Source: Natrarchaeobius halalkaliphilus (GTDB lineage: Archaea; Halobacteriota; Halobacteria; Halobacteriales; Natrialbaceae). Taken from it: a stretch of DNA of 64,000 nt. The notes beneath the pieces are model-generated. The model was not told where the DNA came from, searched no databases, and saw nothing but the letters and a program-made list of their open reading frames with translations. Below are positions 51,984 through 61,141 of this stretch, piece after piece; the stretch's first letter is position 1, and every line of letters begins with the position of its first letter. The position numbers and the translations under genes were made by a program. The stretch spans positions 62,001-126,000 of the forward strand of contig NZ_REFY01000006.1 of assembly GCF_003841485.1 (NCBI RefSeq), given 5' to 3'.

Positions 51984-51998
51984 CACCGATTGATCAGT

Positions 51999-52012
51999 AC
52001 AGCAGCCGTCTC
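51999..52012. repeat. Half palindromic element at prenyl synthase stop codon
   Basis: ACAGCAGCCGTCTC (plus), or GAGACGGCTGCTGT on the minus strand. It overlaps the TGA of the prenyl-synthase gene and closely resembles the left end of the 51013 copy. No partner arm is found. Confidence 0.45.
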
Positions 52013-53075
52013 AGACGTCACGGTCGATGACGAATCGGGTAAACTCCGTCAGCTTTCGCGTCGTCTCCTCGTCGAACTCGAGTTCGGTCGCCTCGGTGCG
52101 CGCCTGTGCTGCGAGTTCGAGCGCTCTGTTTCGAGCGTACTCGATGCTCCCCGCGTTTTCGATGATCGTCAACGCCTCGAGTACTTCCTCGTCGGTGTTC
52201 GCGTCGGCCTCGAGGATCTCTTCCAGACGCAGGGCGTTCTCGGGTGCGCTCTCTTCGATCGCGTGAATCACGAGCAGCGTCTTTTTCCCTTCCCGAACGT
52301 CGTTGCCGAACTCCTTTCCGAACTCGCCGGCCCGTCCGAGCGAGTTCTCCACGTCCAGGATATCGTCACCGATCTGAAAGGCGACGGCCGTCAGCTCCGC
52401 GTAGTTCGCGACCGTTTCCTCGACGTCGTCCGGCTGGTCGGTGATGATCGCGGCGAGACGAGCGACGATTCTCCCGAGACAGCCGGTCTTGCACGCACAC
52501 ATCTCGAGGTACTCCGCCGGGGTGATCCTGACTTCGCGCTCGTTGTGCCAGCAGATGTCCATCCCCTGGCCGAGATGAGTCCGGTTGAGTTCGTACATCA
52601 ACATCTCGTAGGCCGCCAGTCGCCGGTCGTCTGGGAGGTCCGCCGGATTTTCGGTCAGGATCTTCAGCGGAAGGAAGTACATCGCGTTGCCCGCGTTCAG
52701 TGCGACGTCCTGTCCGTAGAGGTGGTGTAACGCCGGTTCTCCCCGCCGCTTTGCGGCTTCGTCTTCGACGTCATCGACGATGATCGTTCCGTTGTGAAGG
52801 ATCTCCGGGATGCACGCGTACGGGAGGTACTCCATCGGGTCCGCTCCGAACCCCTCGACGAGAACGAGAAAGAGGACCGCTCGCCAGCGTTTTCCGCCCC
52901 GATCGAGCAGATCCCAGAGCGGATCCGAAAGCGCCCGCTGAATCCCGTCCGGATCGTACTCGTAGGTCGGCTCACCGAAAAATGTCTCGAGGTATTCGGC
53001 GTCGATCTCCCGTGGAACGAGGTCTGCAAGCGCCTCATCTACGGCCGGCCGCCACTCGGCAAGCGTCTCCCGCAT
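52011..53075 (-). CDS. Polyprenyl (geranylgeranyl) diphosphate synthase
   Basis: A 354-residue trans-prenyltransferase for archaeal lipid backbones. The two Asp-rich motifs are DDVEDE and GDDILDVEN, with a KRWRAVLFLVLVEG N-terminal region and upstream ILHNGTIIVDD. Haloarchaeal enzymes of this type make C20 or C25 chains; chain length cannot be settled by eye. The product likely feeds diether lipids. It is convergent with the CBS-ParB gene. Confidence 0.9.
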   Translation of the reverse strand: MRETLAEWRPAVDEALADLVPREIDAEYLETFFGEPTYEYDPDGIQRALSDPLWDLLDRGGKRWRAVLFLVLVEGFGADPMEYLPYACIPEILHNGTIIVDDVEDEAAKRRGEPALHHLYGQDVALNAGNAMYFLPLKILTENPADLPDDRRLAAYEMLMYELNRTHLGQGMDICWHNEREVRITPAEYLEMCACKTGCLGRIVARLAAIITDQPDDVEETVANYAELTAVAFQIGDDILDVENSLGRAGEFGKEFGNDVREGKKTLLVIHAIEESAPENALRLEEILEADANTDEEVLEALTIIENAGSIEYARNRALELAAQARTEATELEFDEETTRKLTEFTRFVIDRDV

Positions 53076-53201
53076 ACCTGTCTCGAGTGCAAGCGAGGTA
53101 AAAAAGATTCAGTTCTTCGTGTACGACCTCGAGCCCGGTACCGGACCAGCCCTGACGCGTGAATCCGCACCCTTTTGGTCGATCCGCCGGAAGGCATCCA
53201 C

Positions 53202-54014
53202 ATGAGTCGTACCGCATGGGCTCCCGAGTCGGATCCGCTGATCGGGCTCGTCACGGAACGACCCCCCGCCAACGGCGAGTCGCCTGGCTCGGCGGCGTCC
53301 ATCGCGTCCGGTACCGACCGTTCGATCGTCGACGTCGAGTCGAGCATCGCGGATCTGGGTGCGGCCGCCGTTTCGGGGAATCTCGAGGACGTCCTCGCGG
53401 ACGAGCCGTCTCTCCTCGTTACACCGGGGGAGCGGGCGCTTACGGAGGCCGCCTCGAGAGCGCGCGCCACCCCGATACTCCCCGTTGGAACCGTCCCGGG
53501 TGTTCCGACGATCGATCGCACTTCGGTCGAAGGTGCGCTCGAGGCGGCTCTCGACGGCGGTGCAGTCCTCAGTGAACAGCCGCTTTTGACCGCAGAGACG
53601 CCTCGCGGGCGACGCGATCGCGGCGTGTTCGACGTCACACTCGTTACCGAAGAGCCGGCACAGATCTCCGAGTACGGCGTCCGCAGTCGCGACGAGTCGA
53701 TCGCGCAGTTTCGCGCCGACGGCGTCGTCGCGGCGACGGCCGCCGGAAGTCACGGCTATGCGAGCACGGTCGACGGACCGTTGCTTTCGCGGGCGATCGA
53801 CGCGCTCGTCGTCGTCCCGATCGCGCCGTTCGTAACCCGAACTCGCCAGTGGGTGCTCCCGGACGACGAACTCACGCTCTCGGTCGAACGCGACGAAGAT
53901 CCGGTCGTCCTCTGTGTCGACGACCGGAGCGTCGAGCGTATACCGGCCGGAGAGAGCGTCTCAGTCTCGGCTTCGGAAACCTCCGCGGTGCTTACCGTCC
54001 CCGATTCGAGCTGA
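53202..54014 (+). CDS. NAD kinase-like protein, N-terminal motif missing
   Basis: A 270-residue protein. The C-terminal half resembles NAD(+) kinases (ATAAGSHGYASTVDGPLL, DALVVVPIAPF, LTLSVERDEDPVVLCVDD). The catalytic GGDGT motif of the N-terminal domain is not present in the usual form. This may be a haloarchaeal NAD-kinase paralogue with altered function. It is divergent from the prenyl synthase gene. Start ATG 53202 is used. Confidence 0.7.
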   Translation: MSRTAWAPESDPLIGLVTERPPANGESPGSAASIASGTDRSIVDVESSIADLGAAAVSGNLEDVLADEPSLLVTPGERALTEAASRARATPILPVGTVPGVPTIDRTSVEGALEAALDGGAVLSEQPLLTAETPRGRRDRGVFDVTLVTEEPAQISEYGVRSRDESIAQFRADGVVAATAAGSHGYASTVDGPLLSRAIDALVVVPIAPFVTRTRQWVLPDDELTLSVERDEDPVVLCVDDRSVERIPAGESVSVSASETSAVLTVPDSS

Positions 54015-54043
54015 CGTCGTCGACACCGAATCGCGCCCACCGG

Positions 54044-54328
54044 TTAGCTGTTGTACGGTTCTTCGTCTCGGTGATGATCCGGGTTCTCGTTCTCGAGGGC
54101 GTCGTTCTCCCGCTGGGTCGATTTGTGGTCGATGTCCTGTCGTCGCTGTTTTTCGTCCCGGCGTTCGCGGGCTTCTTTTTCCGCCTCAGTGAGCTCCGAT
54201 TCGTCCTCCTCGGCGTCAGTGTCCTCGCGAGCGAGTTCGATATCTCGACCGTGTTCGTCTTTCCGATTGACGTCTCGATCGTCCTCGTCCGGTTCGGTCT
54301 CGCCAGTCTCGTTCTGGTCAGTAGTCAT
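54044..54328 (-). CDS. Highly charged acidic protein (94 residues)
   Basis: A 94-residue protein almost entirely of charged residues (EDESELTEAEKEARERRDEKQRRQ, then HKSTQRENDALENENPDHHRDE). It is probably helical or disordered. The start is ATG 54328. No family can be assigned; it lies between the NAD-kinase-like gene and nth on the opposite strand. Confidence 0.55.
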   Translation of the reverse strand: MTTDQNETGETEPDEDDRDVNRKDEHGRDIELAREDTDAEEDESELTEAEKEARERRDEKQRRQDIDHKSTQRENDALENENPDHHRDEEPYNS

Positions 54329-54411
54329 GGTGATCGCGGACGGGAGTACCGCCGATCCACGCAAAAGCGTTGGGCCTGCGACGGAAGATCGGATCGCGAG
54401 AAGGAGAGGGC

Positions 54412-55095
54412 TCACCAGGGATCGCCCGACGCGAGGTCGACCTCGCCGTCGCCCTTCTCCGACGGACAGATATCCGCGAGAACGCAGGCGCTGCAATCGG
54501 GGTTGCGAGCCGTACAGGTCGCGCGTCCGTGATCGATACAGAGGTGGGTGAACTGCTGCCAGTAGTCCTCGAGGACGATCTCCATCAACTCCGCCTCGAT
54601 CGGCTCCGGATACTCCTCTTCGGTCAGTCCCAGTCGCCTCGAGAGCCGCTGGACGTGCGTGTCGACGACGATTCCCTCGACGACGTCGTGACCGTGCTGG
54701 AGCACGACGTTCGCCGTCTTTCGGCCGACACCCGAGAGGTCGGTCAGCTCGGCCATCGTGTCCGGAACCTCGCCGTCGTGATCCTCGACGATCGACTCGC
54801 AGGCGCTCCGGATGTACTTCGCTTTGTTGTTGTAGTACGTAATCGAGTTCAGGTCCTCGGCAAGTTCGTCCTGTGGAACGTTCGCGTAGTCTTTGGCACC
54901 GTCGTACTTCTCGAAGAGGTGCTCGGTTTCCGAGTTGACCCGTTCGTCCGTACACTGTGCGGAGAGAATAACGGCGATCAGTAACTCGAGGCGGTCCGCG
55001 TAGCGCAACGAAATCGTCGAATCGGGATAGGCTTCTTCGAGGCGGTTGACGACCTCTTCGGCCTGTTCGCCGGTCGATGCCAGTGGGGTTCCCAT
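54412..55095 (-). CDS. nth: Endonuclease III
   Basis: A 227-residue DNA glycosylase/AP lyase that removes oxidised pyrimidines. The helix-hairpin-helix is [12 protein letters not shown], the catalytic Asp is in [13 protein letters not shown], and the catalytic Lys lies in [10 protein letters not shown] [4Fe-4S] cluster is bound by [17 protein letters not shown] (Cx6Cx2Cx5C). ATG 55095 gives the usual length. Confidence 0.95.
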   Translation of the reverse strand: MGTPLASTGEQAEEVVNRLEEAYPDSTISLRYADRLELLIAVILSAQCTDERVNSETEHLFEKYDGAKDYANVPQDELAEDLNSITYYNNKAKYIRSACESIVEDHDGEVPDTMAELTDLSGVGRKTANVVLQHGHDVVEGIVVDTHVQRLSRRLGLTEEEYPEPIEAELMEIVLEDYWQQFTHLCIDHGRATCTARNPDCSACVLADICPSEKGDGEVDLASGDPW

Positions 55096-55268
55096 ACCGA
55101 CGTGATCACAGCCTCGTCGTTTCAGCGTTCGGATTCGGGACGGACCACGGTCTCGGGTGGGGGCCGACCGGTTTCGGGCGGAGGCGATCAAACGAGGGTC
55201 CGTGTCAGCCAGTAACCGACCGGACGCGAACGACTGGGCTTAAGTTCCGGCTACGTGAATCGGGTGAT

Positions 55269-56573
55269 ATGCAGGATAGAACTTACACGGCCGACGCCGA
55301 GCCAGGCGACGACGTCACCGTCGCCGGCTGGGTCCACGAGATTCGGGACCTCGGCGGAATCGCGTTCTTGATTCTCCGGGACGCGACCGGGAAGATACAG
55401 ATCAAATTCGAAAAAGACGAGATGGACGACGACCTGGTCGAGACCGGCCTCGGTGCCGCCCGCGAGAGCGTCGTGAGCGTCTCCGGTGCGGTCGAAGAGG
55501 AACCCCGTGCCCCGACCGGCGTCGAGGTCACGCCGGAGTCGGTCGAGATCGTCTCCGCTGCCGATCCGGAACTGCCGCTCGATCCGTCTGGGAAGGTTGA
55601 CGCCGACCTCTCGACGCGACTCGACAACCGGACGCTCGATCTGCGAAAAGACCAGGTCCAGGCGGTCTTCGAGATCCGCTCGGAGATCATGCGTGCGGTC
55701 CGCGACCGATTCCGTGAGTACCGCTGTACGGAGATCAACACCCCGAAGATCGTCGCCACGGGGACCGAAGGCGGTACCGAACTGTTCCCGATAACCTACT
55801 TTGGCGAGGAGGCGTTCATGAACCAGTCGCCACAGCTGTTCAAACAGCTGATCGCCGGCTCGAACGTCGAGCGCGTCTTCGAGATCGGTCCGATCTTCCG
55901 CGCCGAAGAACACAACACGCCGCGTCACCTCAACGAAGCTACCTCGATCGATTTCGAGGGCGCGTTCTGTGACGAAGCCGACGCGATGGACGTCGCTGAG
56001 GGCATCGTCACGGCCGCCTACGAAGCCGTCGTCGAGAACTGTAGCGACGAACTCAAGGCGCTCGGTCTCGAGGACGACTTTGCGGTTCCGGACGGCGAGT
56101 TCCCGCGAATCAGCTACGAGGAAGCCATCGAACGAATCAACGCGACCGGCGAACTCGACGATCAACTGGTCTGGGGTGACGACCTCTCGACGGAAGCCGA
56201 ACGAGCGCTCGGACAGGACGTCGGCGGCCACTATTTCGTCACGGACTGGCCAAGCGAGATCAAGCCGTTTTACATTCAGGATCACGACGACGATCCCGAC
56301 CTCTCCACCGGCTTCGACCTGATGCATCCGCGCATGGAACTGGTGTCCGGTGGACAGCGCGAACACCGCCACGAGAAACTCATCGAAGGCTTCGAACAGC
56401 AGGGACTCGATCCCGATCAGTTCGAGTACTACACGAAGATGTTCAGATACGGCATGCCGCCCCACGCCGGCTTCGGACTTGGCGGCGAGCGCCTCGTCAT
56501 GACGCTCCTCGGCCTCGAGAACATTCGCGAAGCCGTGCTCTTCCCACGGGATCGTCAGCGACTGAGCCCGTAA
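55269..56573 (+). CDS. aspS: Aspartyl-tRNA synthetase
   Basis: A 434-residue class IIb synthetase. The N-terminal OB-fold ([22 protein letters not shown]) binds the anticodon. Class II motif 2 is [14 protein letters not shown] and motif 3 is [15 protein letters not shown]. It charges tRNA-Asp. Archaeal AspRS can be discriminating or not, and this cannot be decided by eye. ATG 55269 is chosen; the longer frame upstream overlaps the nth promoter and has no homology. Confidence 0.95.
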   Translation: MQDRTYTADAEPGDDVTVAGWVHEIRDLGGIAFLILRDATGKIQIKFEKDEMDDDLVETGLGAARESVVSVSGAVEEEPRAPTGVEVTPESVEIVSAADPELPLDPSGKVDADLSTRLDNRTLDLRKDQVQAVFEIRSEIMRAVRDRFREYRCTEINTPKIVATGTEGGTELFPITYFGEEAFMNQSPQLFKQLIAGSNVERVFEIGPIFRAEEHNTPRHLNEATSIDFEGAFCDEADAMDVAEGIVTAAYEAVVENCSDELKALGLEDDFAVPDGEFPRISYEEAIERINATGELDDQLVWGDDLSTEAERALGQDVGGHYFVTDWPSEIKPFYIQDHDDDPDLSTGFDLMHPRMELVSGGQREHRHEKLIEGFEQQGLDPDQFEYYTKMFRYGMPPHAGFGLGGERLVMTLLGLENIREAVLFPRDRQRLSP

Positions 56574-56732
56574 CGGAAGCGTTTCGAGGCGACCAATCGT
56601 CCTGATATCTCTGTGCGAGCATCCGTCTCGAGCGACCGCGATCCAGTCGTGGACACCGGTGAGTACGACGGCAGTGGATTCAATGGACTGGACCCAGTAG
56701 CTGGCTCGAGCACGATCGCTCGAGGATATCCG

Positions 56733-57398
56733 ATGACCAATGAGTACGACGACGAGAGACCGACGACGGACCTGATCGACGAATCGGACGCGATCGACGA
56801 GTTCGGATTACCGAACGCGGCGGAGACCGCCGCCTCGATGGTTGGCAACGGTCTGGACGAACGAACTGTCGCGCTGGCAGCCGGCGGCGTCGTTCTCCTA
56901 TCCGCGCTTCGATCGCTGAGACGGCGACGGCTCGGCGCGGTTCCGAAGACGATCGCCGGCGGTGCGCTGGTCGGCTACGGCCTCCGGGCGCGTCGGTCGG
57001 TGGAGGAAGCGACGACCGACTCGAGTACTGAGATGGAGTCTGCGGCGGCCGACGAGGAGTCGCGGATCGAGTTCACCGAGGCGACCGAGGAATCCGAACC
57101 GCGATCGAAGCCGACACTGGAGGCGGACGATACACGAGATCCGCGACGAAACACCGACGACGATCGCGTCTCGATCGACGTCTCCGATTCAGCAACGGCC
57201 GACGAAGTCGGTGAAGCGGCGGGTCCCGATCCCGAACAGGCCCAGCCGACGCAGACCGATTCGATCGAACCCGAGGAAACGCCGGACGAGGACACACCTC
57301 ATTCGACCGGCGAATCCGCCGACGGATCGGATGGAAACGACGATCCCGAACACGCCGATGGAGCCGACTCGACCGACGCCGGTCCGGACGAATCCTGA
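56733..57398 (+). CDS. Uncharacterised protein with short hydrophobic core and acidic tail
   Basis: A 221-residue protein. Residues about 45-65 and 78-92 are hydrophobic or Arg-rich (ALAAGGVVLLSALRSLRRRRLG; GGALVGYGLRARR), so membrane association is possible. The rest is acidic low-complexity sequence (Glu, Asp, Thr, Pro, Ser), rich in EATEESEP and PEEIPDED-like text. The frame is open further upstream to 56613, so the start is uncertain. The function is unknown. Confidence 0.6.
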   Translation: MTNEYDDERPTTDLIDESDAIDEFGLPNAAETAASMVGNGLDERTVALAAGGVVLLSALRSLRRRRLGAVPKTIAGGALVGYGLRARRSVEEATTDSSTEMESAAADEESRIEFTEATEESEPRSKPTLEADDTRDPRRNTDDDRVSIDVSDSATADEVGEAAGPDPEQAQPTQTDSIEPEETPDEDTPHSTGESADGSDGNDDPEHADGADSTDAGPDES

Positions 57399-57410
57399 GA
57401 GAGCCACCGG

Positions 57411-58622
57411 CTACGAGCAGTTTTCGGCGGCGGTTGATTCTGCGATCTCGAGCGCCGTTCCGTCTGCGAACGAATCGGCGGCGAACACCGAGTAGTGACG
57501 ACCGTCACACGACCACTCGAGTTCGGTTCCCTGGTCGGTCTCTTCGATCCTTCCGGTGGCGGTCTCGACGGTGATTTCCGTCCCGTCGGCCGCGAACTCG
57601 CGGGGACCGTCGCTGGTAGTCACCGACACCGTTCCGTCTTCGTCGCGGTAGAACAACGACACCTGCGTGCGATTTTCGTCCGGAAACTCGTAGCTGCGTA
57701 TTCCGTCGCGTTCGACGGTTTCGGGAAGCGACGACCGGTCGGGTTCGGCAACCGCGAACGGAACCGCCTCGGTCGCCGCCTCGACGGTCTCGTGGTGATC
57801 GATCACCGGCAATGCGATCTCTTCGACGGCGTCATCTTCGCTGGTTTCTCCGTTTTCGCCATCTCCGATCCCGGATACCGTCGACGGATCGAACTCGAAC
57901 AGATCGTCCTCGAGTCCCGGTTCGACCGCGAGGTTCCGGTAGGTGGTCTCGAGTTCTATTTCGTCTCCGTCGAGGTGGTGGCGGACGGGAAACAGCGTCT
58001 CTTTATCCAGCCAGATCTCGATCCGCTCGATCCCTCGATCCTCGATGTCTCGTTCGCTCGTTTCGAGTGGAATAACGTACTCGGTGTCTCCGACGAGAAC
58101 GTCGACGGATCGCTCGACCGTCTCGTTTTCCGGCGGATCGAAGACGAGTCGGTACGTTTCTCGACCCTCGATCGTCGTCTCTTCGCGTTCTGTGAGCGTG
58201 TAACGGTCGCTTTCGACGTATCGCGTCTGTTGGGTGTAGAGCCCGTCGAGGATCGACGGCTGATTCGGATCGATCTCGAGGCGCTGGACGGAACCCGTCT
58301 CGCTGTCGTGAGACCATCGCGACTGTCCGTCTACGACGACGACGTGCGTTCCGTCTGTGCTTTCGACTCGACTGGTACCGTCCGTACGGTACCAGACGTT
58401 TTCCTCGCGAACCGTCGTTTCACCGTCGATCGACGACCGAACCTCGAGCGTCGCCGCGATTTCGTCCGGCGGTCCTTCGCTTGCGAACCGTTGTTCGAGG
58501 TCCGTTTCGAGACCGTCGTCGCCGGGAACCGCGACGCAGCCGGCCAGAAGGAAGATCGTCCCGAGAACTAGGAGGGGGACGACGAACCGACGAGCAGGGG
58601 TGTTCGGGGACACACTCACCAC
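57411..58622 (-). CDS. LolA-like lipoprotein
   Basis: A 403-residue exported lipoprotein. The N terminus has RRFVVPLLVLGTIFLLAGC with the lipobox Cys at residue 29. The rest has the LolA/LppX/DUF2092 pattern of alternating strands: ENVWYRTDGTSRVESTDG, VVVVDGQSRWSHDSETG, YVIPLE, IEIWLDKETLFPVRHHL. It may bind a lipid. A GTG start at 58622 is used. Confidence 0.78.
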   Translation of the reverse strand: MVSVSPNTPARRFVVPLLVLGTIFLLAGCVAVPGDDGLETDLEQRFASEGPPDEIAATLEVRSSIDGETTVREENVWYRTDGTSRVESTDGTHVVVVDGQSRWSHDSETGSVQRLEIDPNQPSILDGLYTQQTRYVESDRYTLTEREETTIEGRETYRLVFDPPENETVERSVDVLVGDTEYVIPLETSERDIEDRGIERIEIWLDKETLFPVRHHLDGDEIELETTYRNLAVEPGLEDDLFEFDPSTVSGIGDGENGETSEDDAVEEIALPVIDHHETVEAATEAVPFAVAEPDRSSLPETVERDGIRSYEFPDENRTQVSLFYRDEDGTVSVTTSDGPREFAADGTEITVETATGRIEETDQGTELEWSCDGRHYSVFAADSFADGTALEIAESTAAENCS

Positions 58623-58715
58623 TAACGTCGGTGAATTGTTATATAACCAATCGATTCCGGTCCGGAACGAATCACTAGGGATGTCTCGACGTAACGGTAA
58701 CTCATCGTCGGTGTG

Positions 58716-59030
58716 CTATCCCCGGGAGCCGAACCCGCGCGCGAACAGCTTCGTGACGTAGCTCAGAACCAACAGCGTGAGGACGAGTCCGCCGAGTGCG
58801 TAGGGGTGAAAGCCGTAGATCGCCTCGCGGACCGCATAGCCAATCACGAGCAGCCCCATCACGACCGCGGTGACGCCGATCCAGCGGGAGGCGTAGGTCG
58901 GATCGACCGACTCGTCGTAGTCCGCATGGAGGTCGGCACGGCCGTGAACGCCGATCAGGTAGCCGAGTCCGAGTATCGCGAGTCCACAGACGAACCAGAC
59001 CGCCGCGCCGATGTAGTTCGGATCGATCAT
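58716..59030 (-). CDS. Small three-helix membrane protein
   Basis: A 104-residue protein. Hydrophobic segments at about 9-27, 47-68 and 73-95, with an acidic loop (HADYDESVDPTYAS). The start is ATG 59030, which is not the longest frame, because upstream sequence belongs to the shadow of the divergent lrp gene. No family is recognised. Confidence 0.65.
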   Translation of the reverse strand: MIDPNYIGAAVWFVCGLAILGLGYLIGVHGRADLHADYDESVDPTYASRWIGVTAVVMGLLVIGYAVREAIYGFHPYALGGLVLTLLVLSYVTKLFARGFGSRG

Positions 59031-59183
59031 CTCCGGCGAAACTGGGTCGACCTGGCGAATAAGTCCGCCGATGACGATTGGAGTGCAGGTGATTGGTGCT
59101 CCGAGCGGTCTCCCACTCGCGGTATACGCCGTCAACTGCTGTTTCGCGCCCCCGTCGTACTTTCGCCAAGAGATCCACGCTCT

Positions 59184-59200
59184 CTTTTCGTATACAAAAG
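59184..59200. promoter_or_regulatory. Imperfect dyad at lrp promoter
   Basis: CTTTTCGTATACAAAAG: arms CTTTT/AAAAG around GTATAC, about 32-48 nt upstream of the Lrp-family start at 59232. It may be an autoregulatory site or simply an AT-rich promoter. Confidence 0.35.
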
Positions 59201-59231
59201 ATATTTTCCCGTCGGAGCAAAACGAATACGC

Positions 59232-59660
59232 ATGAGTACCCAGGCGACGGAAGATCGCATCCTCGAGGTTCTCGAATCGGATGCGCAGGCGTCCTACGCT
59301 GAGATCGCTGATCGGGCGAACGTCTCGAAGCCGACGGTTCGAAAGTACATCAAACAGCTCGAAGAGGACGGCGTTATCGTCGGCTACTCGGCGGATATCG
59401 ATCCGAAGAAACTCTCGAGCCAGACGATCGCACTGGTCGGTCTCGACGTCGCCAGCGAGCGCTATATCGAAGCGACGAAAGCGCTGAAAGAGTACGACGA
59501 AATCGAGGCGCTCTACAGCTCGAGTGGCGATCACATGCTGATGGCCGAAGTTCGGGCCGCCGACGGCGACGAACTCGGGGAGATAATCTCCGATGAGCTA
59601 CTCGAGATCGATGGCGTCACCGCCGCACATCCGTCGTTCTTGCAAGAACGATTGAAGTAA
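59232..59660 (+). CDS. Lrp/AsnC family regulator
   Basis: A 142-residue protein. The winged helix spans about 5-60 (DRILEVLESDAQASYAEIADRANVSKPTVRKYIKQLEE), and the C-terminal RAM domain includes ALYSSSGDHMLMAEVRAADG. It is a stand-alone regulator not adjacent to an obvious amino-acid gene. The ATG 59232 is used. An imperfect dyad lies in its upstream region. Confidence 0.92.
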   Translation: MSTQATEDRILEVLESDAQASYAEIADRANVSKPTVRKYIKQLEEDGVIVGYSADIDPKKLSSQTIALVGLDVASERYIEATKALKEYDEIEALYSSSGDHMLMAEVRAADGDELGEIISDELLEIDGVTAAHPSFLQERLK

Positions 59661-59849
59661 CGAACCGACTGCTCGATTCCGTCGTCTCGTTCCGCCGATC
59701 GTCGTTCGAACTCTCGTTTCTCGGCCGACACCTCGTTCGAGTTCGGTTTTCCAGCGTCGACGTTCCGTCCGGAGTCTGTCTCTCGGTTCAGTGTTTAGCT
59801 CCCGAGACGATGCCGGGAGTTTTTGCTTCGGCTTCCGTAGGGAACGTAT

Positions 59850-60329
59850 ATGCCGTCGTACGACCGGCGGACGATCATCGATGCACCGCTTCAGGACGTC
59901 TGGCAGTTTTACTCTCGCGCCTCCGGACTCGAAGACGTCACGCCCGACTGGGTCGACCTTCGGGTCGAATCCGTAATCGGTTCCGACGGTCGACTGGGTC
60001 CCGACGTTCTCGAGCCCGGATCGGAGCTTTCGGTGTCGATCCGTCCGTTTGGCCTGGGCCCGCGCCAGTACTGGCTCTCGGTCATAACTGAGCGCGAACG
60101 CGCCGACGGCGCGGCGTACTTTCGCGACGAACTCGAACACGGACCGTTCGACGAGTGGGTGCACACGCACAGCTTCTTCGCCCACGGCGACCGGACGGTC
60201 CTGCGAGACGAGATCGAGTACGAGCTTCCGCTCGGCCCGCTCGCGCGATTCGGTAGGCCGTTCTCTCGGATCGGCTTCGAGGCGATGTTTCGGGCACGCC
60301 ATCGATTGACGAACGAACAGCTTGGATAA
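59850..60329 (+). CDS. SRPBCC-fold protein
   Basis: A 159-residue START/Bet-v-1-like protein. The start MPSYDRRTIIDAPLQDVWQFYSR and the later FDEWVHTHSFFAHGDRTVLRDEIEYELP are typical of SRPBCC polyketide-cyclase-like ligand-binding proteins. It likely binds a hydrophobic ligand. The substrate is not known. It precedes NosL on the same strand with about 80 nt between. Confidence 0.85.
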   Translation: MPSYDRRTIIDAPLQDVWQFYSRASGLEDVTPDWVDLRVESVIGSDGRLGPDVLEPGSELSVSIRPFGLGPRQYWLSVITERERADGAAYFRDELEHGPFDEWVHTHSFFAHGDRTVLRDEIEYELPLGPLARFGRPFSRIGFEAMFRARHRLTNEQLG

Positions 60330-60410
60330 CGATCCAGGGGTCCGTTGGGTATCGATGGATTCGATGTCCCAACCACGCCGGTTTTGACGGTCGGGACGGT
60401 ACCTCCGAGT

Positions 60411-61046
60411 ATGACCGGACTCGAGAGCGAGCCGCTGGTCCGACGCCGATTCATCGGGGCGATCGGGACGGGGACCGCTGTCTGCTTCGCGGGCTGTCTG
60501 GGGGAGAACGGTAGCGGCGACGATCACGGCGACCACGCCACCCACGACGACCACCAAAACGGCGACGGTGGAGAAAATCAGTTCGAGACGAGCCTCGAGC
60601 ATCCGGGGAACGAGCCGATCGAGTTTGCCGACGACCTGCGATGTCCGGTGTGTAACATGGTACCGGCGCAGTATCCCCAGTGGCAGAGTCAGCTCGCACA
60701 CGAAAACGGGGACGGCGCGGTCTTCGATACGCCCGGCTGTCTGTTCGCCTACTACGCCGTTCCGCCCACGGATTCGCCCGTCACCGCCGTGTGGGTGACC
60801 GACTTCGAATCGGGTGACCTCATCGATGCGACCGAGGCACACTTCGTGATCGTCACGGACGAAACCGCCGTCACCGGAGAAGTGATGGAGATCAACCCGA
60901 GGCCGTTTGCGGATCGCGACGACGCCGTGGCGTATCTCTCGGAGTGGGACACGGAAGAGCTAACCGAGGACGACATCATCGGTCTCGAGGACGTCGATCG
61001 GGAGGTCGCCGCAATCTATCGGGGGAACCGGCTTCCCGACGAGTGA
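60411..61046 (+). CDS. NosL-family copper-binding lipoprotein
   Basis: A 211-residue Tat lipoprotein. RRRFIGAIGTGTA precedes the lipobox FAGC, with Cys about residue 28. The DLRCPVCNMVPAQYP motif with CxxCxM and the later FDTPGCLF fit NosL, which delivers copper to nitrous oxide reductase. A His-rich stretch (DDHGDHATHDDHQ) probably adds metal binding. nosZ is not in the window, so an alternative copper role is possible. Confidence 0.88.
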   Translation: MTGLESEPLVRRRFIGAIGTGTAVCFAGCLGENGSGDDHGDHATHDDHQNGDGGENQFETSLEHPGNEPIEFADDLRCPVCNMVPAQYPQWQSQLAHENGDGAVFDTPGCLFAYYAVPPTDSPVTAVWVTDFESGDLIDATEAHFVIVTDETAVTGEVMEINPRPFADRDDAVAYLSEWDTEELTEDDIIGLEDVDREVAAIYRGNRLPDE

Positions 61047-61141
61047 CGATCGCCGACATCCTCGCCGTTCGCTGGCGAGCGCCCCCCGTTTTGCAGTGAG
61101 AAAGCGAGAGTTTACGTAGGGAAAGGCGACCAGTGCCGGCG

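Noticed and set aside
59598-60842. A 414-codon minus-strand frame across the SRPBCC and NosL genes
   Set aside because: It is antisense to two well-supported genes and has no family motif.
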